Source: Allomyces arbusculus (Eukaryota > Blastocladiomycota > Blastocladiomycetes > Blastocladiales > Blastocladiaceae). From it: a stretch of DNA of 64,000 bases. A program made the translations under genes and the position numbers. Of the stretch, positions 10,978 to 22,603 are shown in pieces. The notes under the pieces are model-generated. The model did not search any database. It was not told the DNA's origin and worked only from the letters and a program-made list of their open reading frames with translations. Numbering within the stretch: position 1 is the first letter of the stretch; each line of letters begins with the position of its first letter. The stretch covers positions 168,504 to 232,503 of the forward strand of contig JADHYV010000037.1 in NCBI GenBank assembly GCA_027604705.1, read 5' to 3'.

Positions 10978-13900
10978 TCACACCGTCTCCGGTGGTGGAT
11001 CTCCGACAGCAGCGCGCTCTCGCCGAGCCTTGAGGAACCGGCGCCGCTCCGCGGCCATGTAAAACAAGCCCGTAAACCGCACGCGTGCCACGTGCATGGT
11101 TGCGCGATCGAGGTCCTCGACCCACGTCTTGAACTCGGCATAGGTGAGGTACTCGTCGGTCGGAATGATGTGCAAGCACGCGGTCCGCAGCGCGTCGTGG
11201 AACCGTAAGACGCCGCGATCGCACTTGTATGTCATGTCCTGGAGGGCGGAAACGGAAAGTCAGTCAATCGGCCGAGCGATGGGCACTGGCAACTCAAATT
11301 GCTAACGTACCGCAAAAATCAGGTTGTACCTCCGTTTCCTCGCGCGCACCTCGTCCACGTCCATGCGCGCTAGCGCCGCGGCCAGTCTTGGCGGGGGAGT
11401 CGCCTGGGAGTCGCGCCACGGCGCCGTCAGCCGCCGCACCGAGTGGCAGTCGTCATAGATGCGGTAGTCGAACGGCGCCGGCAAGGCGCGCAAGAGCGCC
11501 GGAATCTGGCTCTGCGGAATGACGCCCGTGCCGTTTGGGTCGAGCCGCGCCCATACGACGCGAAACCGGTTCAAGTCGGCCTCACAAATCAGCTGGTGGT
11601 ACTGCGTCGAGAAGACGTAGTCGAAGTTGGCAATGATGATCGAAATGACGAGGTTGAGCAGGATCCACGCCGACGTCAGGTACCACAGGACGATCAGGAC
11701 AATGCTGGTCGAACACAAAGGCATGGCATGAGTCGGATTTGCGACTGGGTCAAGGCTGAAAAAAGGAATTTTGATACGCACGCAACGACTTCGTTTCCGC
11801 AGTCCGTATCCAGGACGGATGAGCCCATGGTCACGCACTCGGGTCGCAGAATGACCAGGTCGTCGAGGATGTTGTTCCAGTTGTCGGATGTGATCAAGCG
11901 GAAGAGGAGCAGCATCGACCTTAGGGCCGTGCGGAACGTGCCCTCTCCGGCATAGTTTGAGCCAAACCGCGTCAGGCCAAACAGTTCCGACAAGACGAGC
12001 GCAAACGACGTCAAGACGACAGCGAGCAGCGTGTAGACGCGAAAGATGTCACGGAGCGACTCGCTACGGATCGAAGGGGCCAGTATTAGCGACCTACTTG
12101 AGAAAACCAACGGCGAGCAAAACTATAACAAACCCAATCGTGCTGAAAAGCGTGTGCAGCCCGTGCACGCGGCGCGCAAGCCGAAGCGTGAACCCAATTA
12201 AAAACAGTTTGCGAAATCTCGCCAACTGCACTTCTTCGACGACCAAGTCGGCCGCCGAAAACACAATCGCGCTCACGGTCAAAACCGCGTCGTAGACGTT
12301 CCAGTGACTTTGCCGGACAAACGGCAGCCATCCCGAGGCGCCAATGCGCAGCACGAGTTCCAGCGCGTACACGACGAGTACGGCGCGAAAAGCATGCTCT
12401 TGCACGGCATCGAGCCACGCGGGTTGACCATAGTGGTCGGTCGTCAGCAGCAACACGTGCAGAATCAGGATCAGCGTAATCGTGCGTGACAAGGCGCGGC
12501 CCCACTGCGCCTGGATCCGGCAGCACCACCCGGAAAACAACATCACAATCCCGTCCTCGGCAGCGGCGTTGGCTGGGACCGAGATCCGTGGCCGCAGCGA
12601 CGCGATGCGCTTGGTGATATTGTTCCAGGCCTTTTGCGGCGACGTGAGTAGCGCCTGGCCTGACCGTATTTCAAATGACCGCGTCAGCACGCCCACAAAC
12701 AAATCGGCCGTGAACAGGTAGACAATCGAGATGAACGTGACGAAGAAAATCCACGTCCACCACGACTCGACGGGCGCGTCGGCCATCGACTCGGCCGGCT
12801 GCAACCCGGGACCACGCACGGCGCCCGCGCGCTGCATCATCGTCGCCCATCCTTCGCCTGATATCATGACGAGTTGAGTAACCATGGCGTTGCGGAACGA
12901 GTCCCAGTGGAAGAGCCGGTACTGGTTCGCCCAGACGCGCGGCTGCAGGATCGTGACGAGGTCACCGGCGATCGATGCGTGGAACACGCCCGTGCACTCG
13001 GCGCGCGTCGCCACCGACGTGTCATTGCACAGATACAGACTTCCCGAGAACATGTGCCCACCCCACAGGCCAAACGGGATGAGGACAAGGCCAAGAAACA
13101 GCATCGCCGACCCGATTTGCGAGACGGCGGCGAGGAGCGTGACGCAAATGGACTGAATGTCCGAAAAGAACGTGATAACGCGGAGCGGGCGAAGTGCTTG
13201 GAGCAGGTGTGGGACATGCGCGTGCGGGTTCTGCACAGCGAGGCCGGCAATCATGCAAACGAGCACAGCAACGTCGATCAGGCTCGACCGTGACAATCCG
13301 AACGTACGTGGCGCTGCGGACATGTTGACGATGAGCTCGATACCAAAAATAATCGCCAAGACGACATCAGTCGTGTAAATCGGGTCGCCAAACGTGCTCA
13401 CCGGCAGTCCGCGCTGGAGTCGCTGCAGCCGGTAGAGCGGCGTGCTCCACATGCCCGTGACAATCGACACGAGAATGGCGAGAAAGATCACCAACTGCCA
13501 TGCACGAGACCGCGCAATCGCGCGCGCCACGTCCTGCACGGCACGGCCCGTGGCTGAATCATGGTTGTTCTTGATGCCCCTCGGCATGGTGGGAGCCAGC
13601 ACGCTATCCGTGAACGTGGTCAGGTCAATGAGCGTGCGGCGCTGCAGGTACCGCTGCGTCGTAGGCAGCGGCTCGTTCGACCCGTGCGACTCAGTGGTTG
13701 TCGTTGGCAGAAGCGGGCGGTCCGTGTTCGAGTCGAGCGAGTGGATCGACGGTACGCCCGAGCGGCGCCAGCGGCGGCAGCGCCGCAGCCAATCGCGTGC
13801 AATTTGGGCCGCGGCCCAAGTGCCCGAGCCCACGTTGGCCATCCACGACGGTGCATCAGTCAACGACCGCGGCCGTTCGTGCAACTTCTCGTGCCGCTCG

Positions 13901-16900
13901 ACTTGTCGGCGCCGTTTTTCCGCGTCTGGAATGTTGAACGCGTCGAGGATCACGACAATCGGCAGGTTCTCAATCACATACGCGAGCGCCGTGTAGAGCA
14001 TGAGAAAAAACGCGGCCGACAAGACGGGACCCCAGAACTGGTCGCGGCGCACGTTCATGCTCGACCACAAGTTATCGGTCCAGTTGTCGTTGGTCATGAT
14101 CACAAACACGGTCAGGAACGCGGGCCCAAACGAGTCAAAGTGCAGCCACGGGTTCGACGCGCGGTAGACGCCGCCAAACAGCTGCATCGCCATGGTCGCG
14201 GCAATCGCAATCGAAACGGCCATGAAAAGTACGACCGACGTGATTCCGTAAAACGACTTGGTCATGGTCACGAGCCGTCGGACGGGGGCCACATACCCGA
14301 CGAGCTTGTACGTGCGCGCGACTTGAAATCCCGCGGCAAAGTCGTTGGCGGGGACCACGAGCAGCGCGATGGTCACGACCGACAGGACAAGGTCGACCGG
14401 GTGCGTGCGTAAAAACACGATTGTCGAGTCGGTCTCAACCCAAACGCGCAGCGTCTCGAGCGCAAACACGGCCGTGAACACAAACTCAATGGGCAGGACC
14501 TTGTTGGGCACATCGACAATGTCGTGGTGGTGCTTCGTGTAGAGTGCGATGCCGACGCCGTAGAGCAGCAAGACACAGACAAAGCCGAGGTGCCACAGGA
14601 TAGTCATTTTGGGCCGCGCGACTTGGCAACACTGGCGGAGACGGGTGATGGCGGGGCAGGGCTTGGCCAAAACGTCTCGCCAACTATCCATGCTCGTGGT
14701 AGACCGGGACACGGATTCGAGCCGAGTGACGAGGAGTGGCGCGACTAGCGACGAACGGTGGGTTGGGGTGACCTGGTCGTTGTTGATGGGCTTCTTGTCG
14801 CGATCAAGACTGCCGTCGCGACTTGCACGGCCGAAATCGTCGTCGTTGCGCTCGATTCGGGCTGCATCTTCGGCCTCCTGCTGCCGGCGGCGCCGTCGCT
14901 CGATTTTCTGCGCGCGTACCGATGCAAACGTTTCCTATTGTGGCACGAGAAATCAGTTCCAGAATGCAAACCCACGCCATCCAATCAAGCCGTACCTGAA
15001 TCACCGCAATAAACAGCTGAATCAAGAGCGCGTGCAAGACCATGATCGTCACCACAAAGAACCAGCACGAGACCAGCGACTCGGACTGGATCGCCGCGTC
15101 CATGAGCTCGCCCCAATTTTCAATTGACGCAATCGTGAACACGACCAGGAGTGCACTCACAATTGAATCAAACGACGCAAACTCGAACGCAGGGTTGGGC
15201 TGCCCACGCACGCACTGCTGCGGGTACGCGCACAGATGACCCTTGACGGTCCCGCCGGTGCCTGGATCGCCGGCAACGTCCACTGGCGCGTGCGCGGTCC
15301 CGTTCGCGTCGATCCACCCGCCGCAGTAGGTCGTCGGCGTCAGTGGCACCCAGCCAAGATCGAGACCATTACCGCGCGCCTGGACCAGACATTGCCGAGA
15401 GAAGGAGCCCTTGAAAAAGAGCACACCCGAGATGCCGAGAATCAGGAAGAAAAAGAGAATAAAGACGATCACGTTCTTGAGCAGCGGGCGCGCGACCTTG
15501 AGCGAGTCGAGCGCCAACGACATGCCGGGCGTCAGGCTCAGGAACCGCAGCGTGCGCAGCGCCGTGAGGCCGCGCAAAACCCACAGGCCGTCCCAACCGC
15601 GCACCGACGCCCCAATGATCACATACAGCCAGAAGCTGACGACAGCGATAAAATCGAGACGGTTGGCACTTTGCCGCAAGTACGGGTGTAGAACGAGAGC
15701 CGAAATAACACGGTCGCGTTCGTGTTCGGATCGGGCGACAGGCGGGTCGTGCTCGTCGTCGGAATCCACAACCGAGACGGCTGGCTGGCCCGTATCGGCA
15801 GGCACAGGCAATGACCCGCGAGTAGCTGTCGGCACTTCGAGAAACTGACCCGTCCTGCTCGGCGGCAAAGACGTGGGCGAAGATGTGCCATGCGACGGCA
15901 TGCGGGGCGGGGCGAGCGACACCGGCGCAATACTTGGTTCCCAACTGTGGTCGAGGGTCGCATGGACTGAGACGGGCGAATGGACGAGGTGACCGTCGAG
16001 GAGCATGTTTGGGCTCTCGGCGTCGCCCGATGGCTTGTCGATAAAGATCTGCGGCACGCTTGGGGTCACGGATGGCGAGCGCGGCGGGTTGCGTTTCCCG
16101 GACACAAAGGACAGGTCTGACCCCTTGGACTCGAACCGTGGCGAGTGTGGCCCATGTTCGCGCGGCAGCGAGAGCGTTGCCGGCGTCAACGTCAGCACAG
16201 GAAGATTGCCCGACGGCACAACCAGCGGCTCGGCACTCGCGTTTGGCGACGTTGGGCTGCGTGGGTCCGACGCATACGATTCCGCGTCATGCCCATGTAA
16301 CGGCTGCTCGTCGAGCGCAAGGTTCGGCAGTGCCGGTTTGACAATTGCGCCAAACGCAATCATCTTGCACAGGATCTCGACCGTGTAGAAGGCAAAGATG
16401 GGGAGCAGCGCGAGCTCGTAGGGCGACGAGAAGAGCGTGAACTGGTCCGACTCGCCCACTGCCCACACGCGCAGGACCATAGCAATCCACTGGGCCATCA
16501 TGAGCACGAGAATGATGGCCTTGAAAAACCTGTAAATTCGGGTGGGGGCTCATTCAGCATCAGAGTCTGACGAAAACAGTGGACATCGAAACTGATTCAA
16601 TTCGTACCGATGGGTCACAATCCGCGCCGCCCACTGCCGAATGTGACTTGTTGGTGTAAAGAGAAACAACGACTTACCGACGAGCGCAACGTTATTGACG
16701 ACGACCACGTCGGGGTTGCTCTTGAGAAACGTCGAGGACCGTTTGGCCCAGGCCGGCGGGTCGAGAAGTAACGCCGGTGGTGGCGCACGATTTGGCGGTT
16801 GGCCAGCGACAAACGCCGAGAGCGCCGTGTGCGCGCCAATCGAGGTGTCTCGTCGATGCGAACCGGGTTCGTCGTCCGAAACCGGCGTCGCGATTGGCCT

Positions 16901-18226
16901 CAGCGACGGCGACGCGACCAGCGAGTCGCACGGCGATGGCGGGACAATCGTCGGCACTGGTACCGCCAGCGGTTCATAATGCGTGGACGAGGAGCCCGCC
17001 GAGCGGCCGCGTTCGGGTCCCATGGACCTGGCGTTGCTGTCGCTCCGTGTCGATCGCAGTAGGTCGGACCGCGACAAAATGGGCGAGTTCATCGACGCGG
17101 TCCCGTCCGATAATGGCGAGTCATCGGGCGTCCGACTCCAAGTCGATACTGACCGAACCGACGACGTGCGCGATCGCGCCGACGACGGTGATCGCGACGT
17201 GTGCGTGCTGCGCGCACGCCAGGCCCTACCGCGAGTCATGGTCATGCTCGCAAGTACGTGGTCACGCTCGTCGCCCATGACGCGCGTTGCGAGCGCAGCC
17301 AGCCCGCGAGCAAATACGTTGGCATCGGCAGGTGTTGCCGCAACGGGTGGTAGTTGCGACGTGTCGACAACGGTGAGCAGGACCGGGACGGCCGCAGCGG
17401 CAGCAACGCTGTCGGCCTCGTCGAGCAGCGCATCGGACTCCTGCGCGTTCGAGTTGAGTGCCATCTCCGACGTGTCCATGGCAGTTGTTGGCAATGGGCT
17501 CGCTCGCCAACTTGTCTGCGTCGAAATTGGTGGGTTATCGAGGCCCAGGTCCACGTCCTCGTCGCGCGGCGACCGCGGCGACGGCGACCCGCGCTGTCGC
17601 GTGCGGCGAAGCGTGCGGCCGCGCGTCTCGAATCCACGGGCCGGGTGCACACTGCTGCTGCTGCCGCCGCCGATGAGTGCAGACGAGGCACCGATGCTGG
17701 TGCCGCCGTGAATGAAGCGCTCCGACACGGTCGAGGCATGTCGCGACGCTGTCTGGTATCGCCGTGCGGTCGGGAAGGATCGCGGGCCGTTGGTCGAGAA
17801 AGCGCCGGCGGGATGAATATCGTCGTTGAAGGTTGCCGTTGCGAATTGCGTTGGGCGCGGGAGAGTGGCGCGCCGGGTTCCCGCCCCAGTCGTCGACGAA
17901 ATGCGGATAGTGTCCGGGTATGGTGCGGCGGGCCTCGGAGCCCTCATCGTCGTCGAGCAGCTGGCCGTGGGGACTTCGCCATCGGCGGGGGTGGCAGAAG
18001 GACCAGCGGTCGCTTCCATGTGGTCGCTTGTCTGGTGCAGCACTACGTTCACGTGGGCCGCGCGCCCGTCGCATCCGCCGCCGTCGCATCCGCCGCTTTC
18101 GCCAAGAGTTCTGCAGTCGTCGTCCTCGCGCGCATCGTCGCTGTCGCCTGCGTTGCTGGTTGTCGTCGAGAGCGCATCATCGGCGCTGGGTCGAGGCTGC
18201 ACGTCGGGGTCGGAAACCGAGACCAT
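10978..18226 (-). CDS. CCH1: Voltage-gated calcium channel alpha subunit Cch1
   Basis: Four-domain plasma-membrane Ca2+ channel, partner of Mid1 in other fungi. Exons are 18226-16608, 16529-14996, 14934-12098, 12063-11782, 11704-11311 and 11238-10978. They sum to exactly 2309 codons (2308 aa). The first about 540 residues are Ser/Thr-rich and disordered. Domain I begins at FFKAIILVLMMAQW. Pore-loop acidic residues are E about 1010 (SIENWG), D about 1334 (TNDNWT), E about 1745 (SGEGWA) and D about 2057 (TSDNWN). A disordered insertion of about 230 residues splits S2 from S3 in domain I. S4 segments carry few Arg/Lys. The C-terminal part after domain IV is short. Intron 3 is only 34 bp. The start at 18226 has a good context (G at -3, G at +4). 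The frame is open to an ATG at 18724, but that extension runs through a tandem repeat and looks non-coding. Confidence 0.93.
12064..12097 (-). other. Very short intron (34 bp) in Cch1
   Basis: Donor GTAGGT, internal GCTAAT branch-like sequence and acceptor CCGTAG. Without removal the frame meets a stop right after VGFLK. With removal IVS6-side sequence GFLNESLRDIFRVY reads on and the whole 2309-codon frame closes. Confidence 0.7.
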
Positions 18227-18857
18227 GGCCGTTGACGAGGGGCCAAATCGCGAGCGTGAAGGGCAGGGCCCGGTGTAGGATCCGCGCGGCAGACTGGCAG
18301 TGGAGGACAAAAGATGTTCCCGGGCGGATTCAAGTGTCGGGCGAGCCCCGGCTTGTGTTGCTGGGCAGTTGCGAGATGAGACGTCGCTGTGCGGTCGGCC
18401 GTGGTCAGGGCCAAAGTCAAGGTCAATGGTCGTGATGGTGAGGAGGGAGAGCGCCGGTATGGCGTGAACAAGGTCTTGACATGGCGTGGGCCGACCACAA
18501 GTCCCCGTGGGCTGGGCGGAGCCATGACGCCTGGCGGCCTCGGCCTTCGTTTGCTTTCGAAACGCTTTCGCAACGCTTTCGCAACGCTTTCGCCAACGCA
18601 TTGTCGCTGTGCGCGGAACGGTTCCAACTTCTGCAGCGAGGAGCGACCGCCAGCGGCCGAGACAGGACCGCGCGGCACCGTCTGCGACGACGTCGACGAT
18701 CAACTCGACGCAGGGCGGTATCATACCAAGTAGTCAGGAGCGACTGGAGCGACAACTTGTCGCATCTCACATCTCACGAGACGACACTCGGGGTCCAGGC
18801 CGAATCGCCGGCCTCTCATGCTTGACGAGGTCCACGACTGTCATCACCGATATCGAC
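18227..18857. promoter_or_regulatory. Divergent promoter region, Cch1 / coiled-coil gene
   Basis: A 631-bp interval between the proposed starts of two divergent genes. It contains an 11-bp tandem repeat at 18551-18593. If Cch1 instead starts at 18724, most of this interval would be coding. Confidence 0.45.
18551..18593. repeat. 11-bp tandem repeat upstream of Cch1
   Basis: Three exact copies of AACGCTTTCGC (18561-18593) are preceded by a degenerate copy. Read on the minus strand the unit contains GCGAAA, similar to the SCB-type cell-cycle element CRCGAAA. Confidence 0.8.
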
Positions 18858-21610
18858 ATGCCGACCAGTGTCCTTGCCGGGACCCGCCAACTGCTCGAGC
18901 GACTACGCATTAACCACGCCGCGGCCGCGGCGCGCTCTCCGCTGCTGGCATTGAACGGCCAAATACCTGCAAGTCGATCCGAGGGTCCAGTACCACTTGA
19001 TTCATCAGCAACACCTGACCAGTCTGCATCGCCGAGCAAGCAGACGAATCGGCTCCACACGCCGACCGAACACCGATGCCACCGACCGGCAATTTCGAGG
19101 CCAGAACAAGCGCACGAGGCTTGCTCAACCGACGCTGCGACGACAATCGCACTACCTCGTCCAACTCCATATGGCCCAACACCCTCAAGCAAGGTCCCGG
19201 CCGAGCGAGGAACAGTAATCGCGGTGGAGAACGTGTCGGCCGACTCGTGGTCCCCGTCCGTGCAGGAAAATGTCGCTTCGAGTTCTGAGGGCCCATGGAC
19301 AGAAAGCAGTGTGGACGTGCCGAACGTGGCAACAGCGTTTAGACCCGACTTGTGCGCGCTCTCTCCGGCTCGTAGTTCTACAAGGTTGCAATGAAATTCA
19401 TATGTCTCTACATGACGGCGTAGATCGCATCGCCTGCTGGCCGAAAATGCACGGCTCTGTGCTCTCCTGAATTTGTATCGCCTTGCACACGGACCGCTGC
19501 CAGGCTTGCCCGACCAGCCAGAAAATGGCGGCGGGGACGCTTTTTCTGCGGGCACGGCTGGGGCCGTTGCGGTCCGAGTCGTGACAGTCGATTTTGCCCA
19601 GTGTGTGAGTTCGATTCTCGGAACTCTTGTGCGCGATTTCTCCTAATATCACGAACTCCCGCTTTATTGCCACCAACTTCTCAATTACCACCCGTAGGAC
19701 AAGCAAATCGTCGATCTCGTACCAAATCTCCCATCTGTCGTCGCCCCCATCCAGGCCATCGCTCAACACCCCACCCATTCGCGCGACCCTCTCCCACCCT
19801 TCAAGGACTTCGCCATCCCGCTCATCTCCGAACTCCTCGCCGGCGTGCACCACGCCGCGACGACGCTCGCGTTGACCACGTCCCGCGCGGACCAACTCGA
19901 ATCCGACCTCGTGGCCGCCACTTCACGCGCCACCGTGCTCGCCGCGGACCTCGTTGCGACCCAATCTGCACTCCACACCGCTGCACATGACCGTGATACT
20001 GCGCATAACCAGCTCGCAACGGCCATTGACGCCGTGCGCCAGGCTGAATTCCGCGAGCAGGACCTAGAATCCCGCGTCCTCGCAGAACGCAAGGCGCGGC
20101 ACGCGCAGGCGCATGCGGCCAAGGTCCGACTCGCGGCTGACGTGGCGAAATCGCGCGCGTCCGAAATTGCTCGGTGGCTTGCGGTCGCCGAGACGATCGA
20201 GGGGCTCGGCGGCAGCGCGACATGCGGCGAAGTCGAAGTGAATCCGGCACGTCCCGGTGAAACCGGGTCGCCAACGACGTCGCTGCGCGACGCCGAGACG
20301 CGTGTTCAGACCGCGCTTGCGCATTTGGCGGCTCGGATCCAGGACGAGCGACGCGCGCACGAGATGGACGTGGCGGCGATGAGCCAGCGCGTGGCGGAAT
20401 TGGAGCGTGATTTGCGTGAAACCGTGGAAAGAGAGCGGGAAACTCGGTCGGCGCTCGGCGAGCAGGCCAAGGAGTTTCACGAGCACCAAGTGGAGCGCGA
20501 GGCACAGGTCGGCGTGCTTTTTGCCGAGAGCTCGGCCAAAATTGAGACGCTCACGTCCGTTGCGAGGGAACTCCACGGCAAGCTTGCGCGCGCTAGCAAG
20601 GACCAGGCTCTCTTGGTACGCTTCTTGCTCAAGGTCATGATGAAGACCGGGGTCGTGGGTATGATGACCAATTGATATACGCTCCAGCGAGCCCAGTTTT
20701 TCAAGGCACGAGAAGAGCTTCGCGCGGCGCAAAGGAACCTGGCCGATGCCCAAGACGAGATTGCGGGACTGCGGTTTGTTCGCTCCTTTCACTCCATGCT
20801 CGCTTTGTTGCACACTAATCAGCCTTAAACAACCTGTAGAAGCGCAAACCAAGTCCACCTCCGGGCGCTCGCCTCGCTCCGATCAGCTCGTGCGACATCA
20901 TTACCGTCAACATCTGCTTTCGCGCCGGCGACCCCACCAGCTCCCGCTGCGAAATCCGGCACCGAGGACCCGACGTCGCTCGACCCACGCATCGCGCGTC
21001 TCCGCGCCGAGCTCAAGCGCAAGGCGACATTGCTCCACCACCTCCAGACGCAACTCACGACGGCCACCGACACCACCGCCGCACTCGCGGCCGACGCCGA
21101 GCGCAGCGTCGAGCATTTCCGCCGGCAGTTGCACGACGCCAAGTCCCGGGTCCGGAGCTTGGAGGGGGTCGTGCGCGAAGTCGTGCGGTGGTGTGTGAGC
21201 CAAGCGCGCCCGGCACCCCCGCCGGTGGACAAGGTCGCGGCGCGCGAGGACGCTCCGAGTCCAGCACTGGCAGCGCGCGCCGACCGAATCGCGCGTACGT
21301 TTCTCAATGTGTCATACGACGACTTGCAGCGCCAAGCGGCATGCAAGGCATTGGGCGAGCTAGGTCGAGTGGATGGGGTGCTGCGGCGGCTCGATGAAAT
21401 GTGCGGCTTCTTTTCTTTGCGTTCAATTTGCCAGAGTGTTTTTCTCATTTCTTCGTTTCCGCTGGTAGTTTGGTGCGTGGGTCGCGATCTGGGTCGATGG
21501 CGCGCGAGACGGTCGCGCTGCTCCAGCGCAGCGCCGGAGCTTCTGCGTCGATGACTGCGGAAGGGACGTCGGGTGGACTGGAGGCCGAAGGACAACACAA
21601 ACGCTTGTGA
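18858..21610 (+). CDS. Coiled-coil protein of unknown function
   Basis: Exons 18858-19384, 19424-19604, 19698-20615, 20688-20773, 20840-21400 and 21469-21610 sum to 805 codons (804 aa). The first about 175 residues are Ser/Thr/Pro-rich and low complexity. From about residue 176 (RLLAENARL) the protein is alpha-helical, with long heptad-like stretches rich in Ala, Glu, Arg and Leu (ADQLESDLVAATSRATVLA, RVAELERDLRETVERERE, AREELRAAQRNLADAQDE) and a second coiled-coil in exon 5. No catalytic motif is visible. Intron 1 is only 39 bp with a weak donor (GTTGCA), but it removes an in-frame TGA. The other introns are 93, 72, 66 and 68 bp. Such proteins are often cytoskeletal or centrosomal scaffolds, but nothing here proves that. 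Confidence 0.75.
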
Positions 21611-21856
21611 ACTGTACCATATTCTTCATACATGCTTTTGGACTTGTGGAACCCAGCGTGATGTCACAAACCAGACCCAATGTTTGACCGCGGTCAACCA
21701 ATATGCGGAGTTGCGGTCGCGGAAATCAAGGAGCGGGCCCCGAGAGCAAGGCGAGAGCCACAGAACAAAGCAATTTGCGACAGGATATATGTTATGTGAT
21801 GAGCTAACACACGGCAAACGAAAAAAGAACCCATGCAACCGAAAAACGAACGAGCA

Positions 21857-22603
21857 TTACGGTTGGTCGACGTGGCTGCCCGTGTCAACGTAGTTATCGA
21901 TTACGACCACGTCGGTCATGTCTGAGAACGTCGACGTGCCCGATGGGTCCACAACGACCAGCGTCCAGGGCCGCTCGAGGTCACGCAGCGCCGCGAGCCC
22001 CTCAATGACGGCGAGCGTCTTGTCTGTCTCGTCGTCGGTGATGCCCACGTTGGTCTGCACGTGCATGCCGAGGTCAAGCGCGGCGGCCGACAGGTAATTC
22101 CAGACGGTGTCAATCTTCTTGCGGCCATCCACGGCAAACTCGAGGCCGAGGTCCGGCACCTCGATCCGGGCGTGCGATGACTTGAGCAGCACATTCCAGA
22201 GATGGTTGCGCTCGCGCACGGGGTACTCGAGCCGCTTGCAGACCCACTGGTTCTGCGGCGGTTCCGGGACAACCTGAAAGTAGAGCGCGGGTTTCTTGGT
22301 CTCCGGGTCCGGGCGGTACGTGGTGCGCACGTTCGGCAGCATGCTCAAGAACTCGGTGAAGGTGCCCTGCAGCGCATCTTCGAGCTCTTGCACGTCCTCG
22401 TAGCCGAGCGAGAGGCACAGGAACTCGGCAACGGCGGCGGCCTGCAGCCACTCGGTCTGCGACTGCGTGTAGACGGTGTCGAGCTCCTCGATGATACGCT
22501 GCACTTCCTGGTGGCCGAGCTCGATGCCGGGCCGGCGCTCGGGCGCGTCGATGGAGAGTTGCGGGCCGGAGTGCGGCTGTTGCTGCTGCTGGTGGTCAGC
22601 CAT
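21857..22603 (-). CDS. Conserved-looking protein of unknown function
   Basis: A single-exon frame of 248 aa. The start MADHQQQQQ has a strong context (A at -3, G at +4). After a Gln-rich N-terminus come a helical segment (VQRIIEELDTVY), AAVAEFLCLSLGYEDVQELE, and an alpha/beta C-terminal half with HARIEVPDLGLEF, GRKKIDTVWNYL and PWTLVVVDPSGTSTF. The last phrase resembles the PFTLxLDDPxG segment of ZPR1 domains, but no zinc-finger cysteines are present, so the link is weak. It converges on the coiled-coil gene (246 bp apart) and is divergent from the LRR gene. No function is assigned. Confidence 0.7.
   Translation of the reverse strand: MADHQQQQQPHSGPQLSIDAPERRPGIELGHQEVQRIIEELDTVYTQSQTEWLQAAAVAEFLCLSLGYEDVQELEDALQGTFTEFLSMLPNVRTTYRPDPETKKPALYFQVVPEPPQNQWVCKRLEYPVRERNHLWNVLLKSSHARIEVPDLGLEFAVDGRKKIDTVWNYLSAAALDLGMHVQTNVGITDDETDKTLAVIEGLAALRDLERPWTLVVVDPSGTSTFSDMTDVVVIDNYVDTGSHVDQP

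Noticed and set aside
13561-14412. Plus-strand frame of 283 codons opposite Cch1
   Set aside because: Arg/His/Gly-rich composition typical of antisense frames; the minus strand encodes clear channel helices.
17354-18235. Plus-strand frame of 293 codons opposite the Cch1 N-terminus
   Set aside because: No recognisable motif and shadow-like composition; the minus strand frame closes exactly with the rest of Cch1.
18227-18724. Upstream N-terminal extension of Cch1 from ATG 18724
   Set aside because: The frame is open, but it crosses the 11-bp tandem repeat and lacks protein-like composition. ATG 18226 has a better context. Not fully excluded.
18767-19555. Minus-strand frame of 262 codons
   Set aside because: Overlaps the first two exons of the coiled-coil gene, whose six exons close in frame; no motif.
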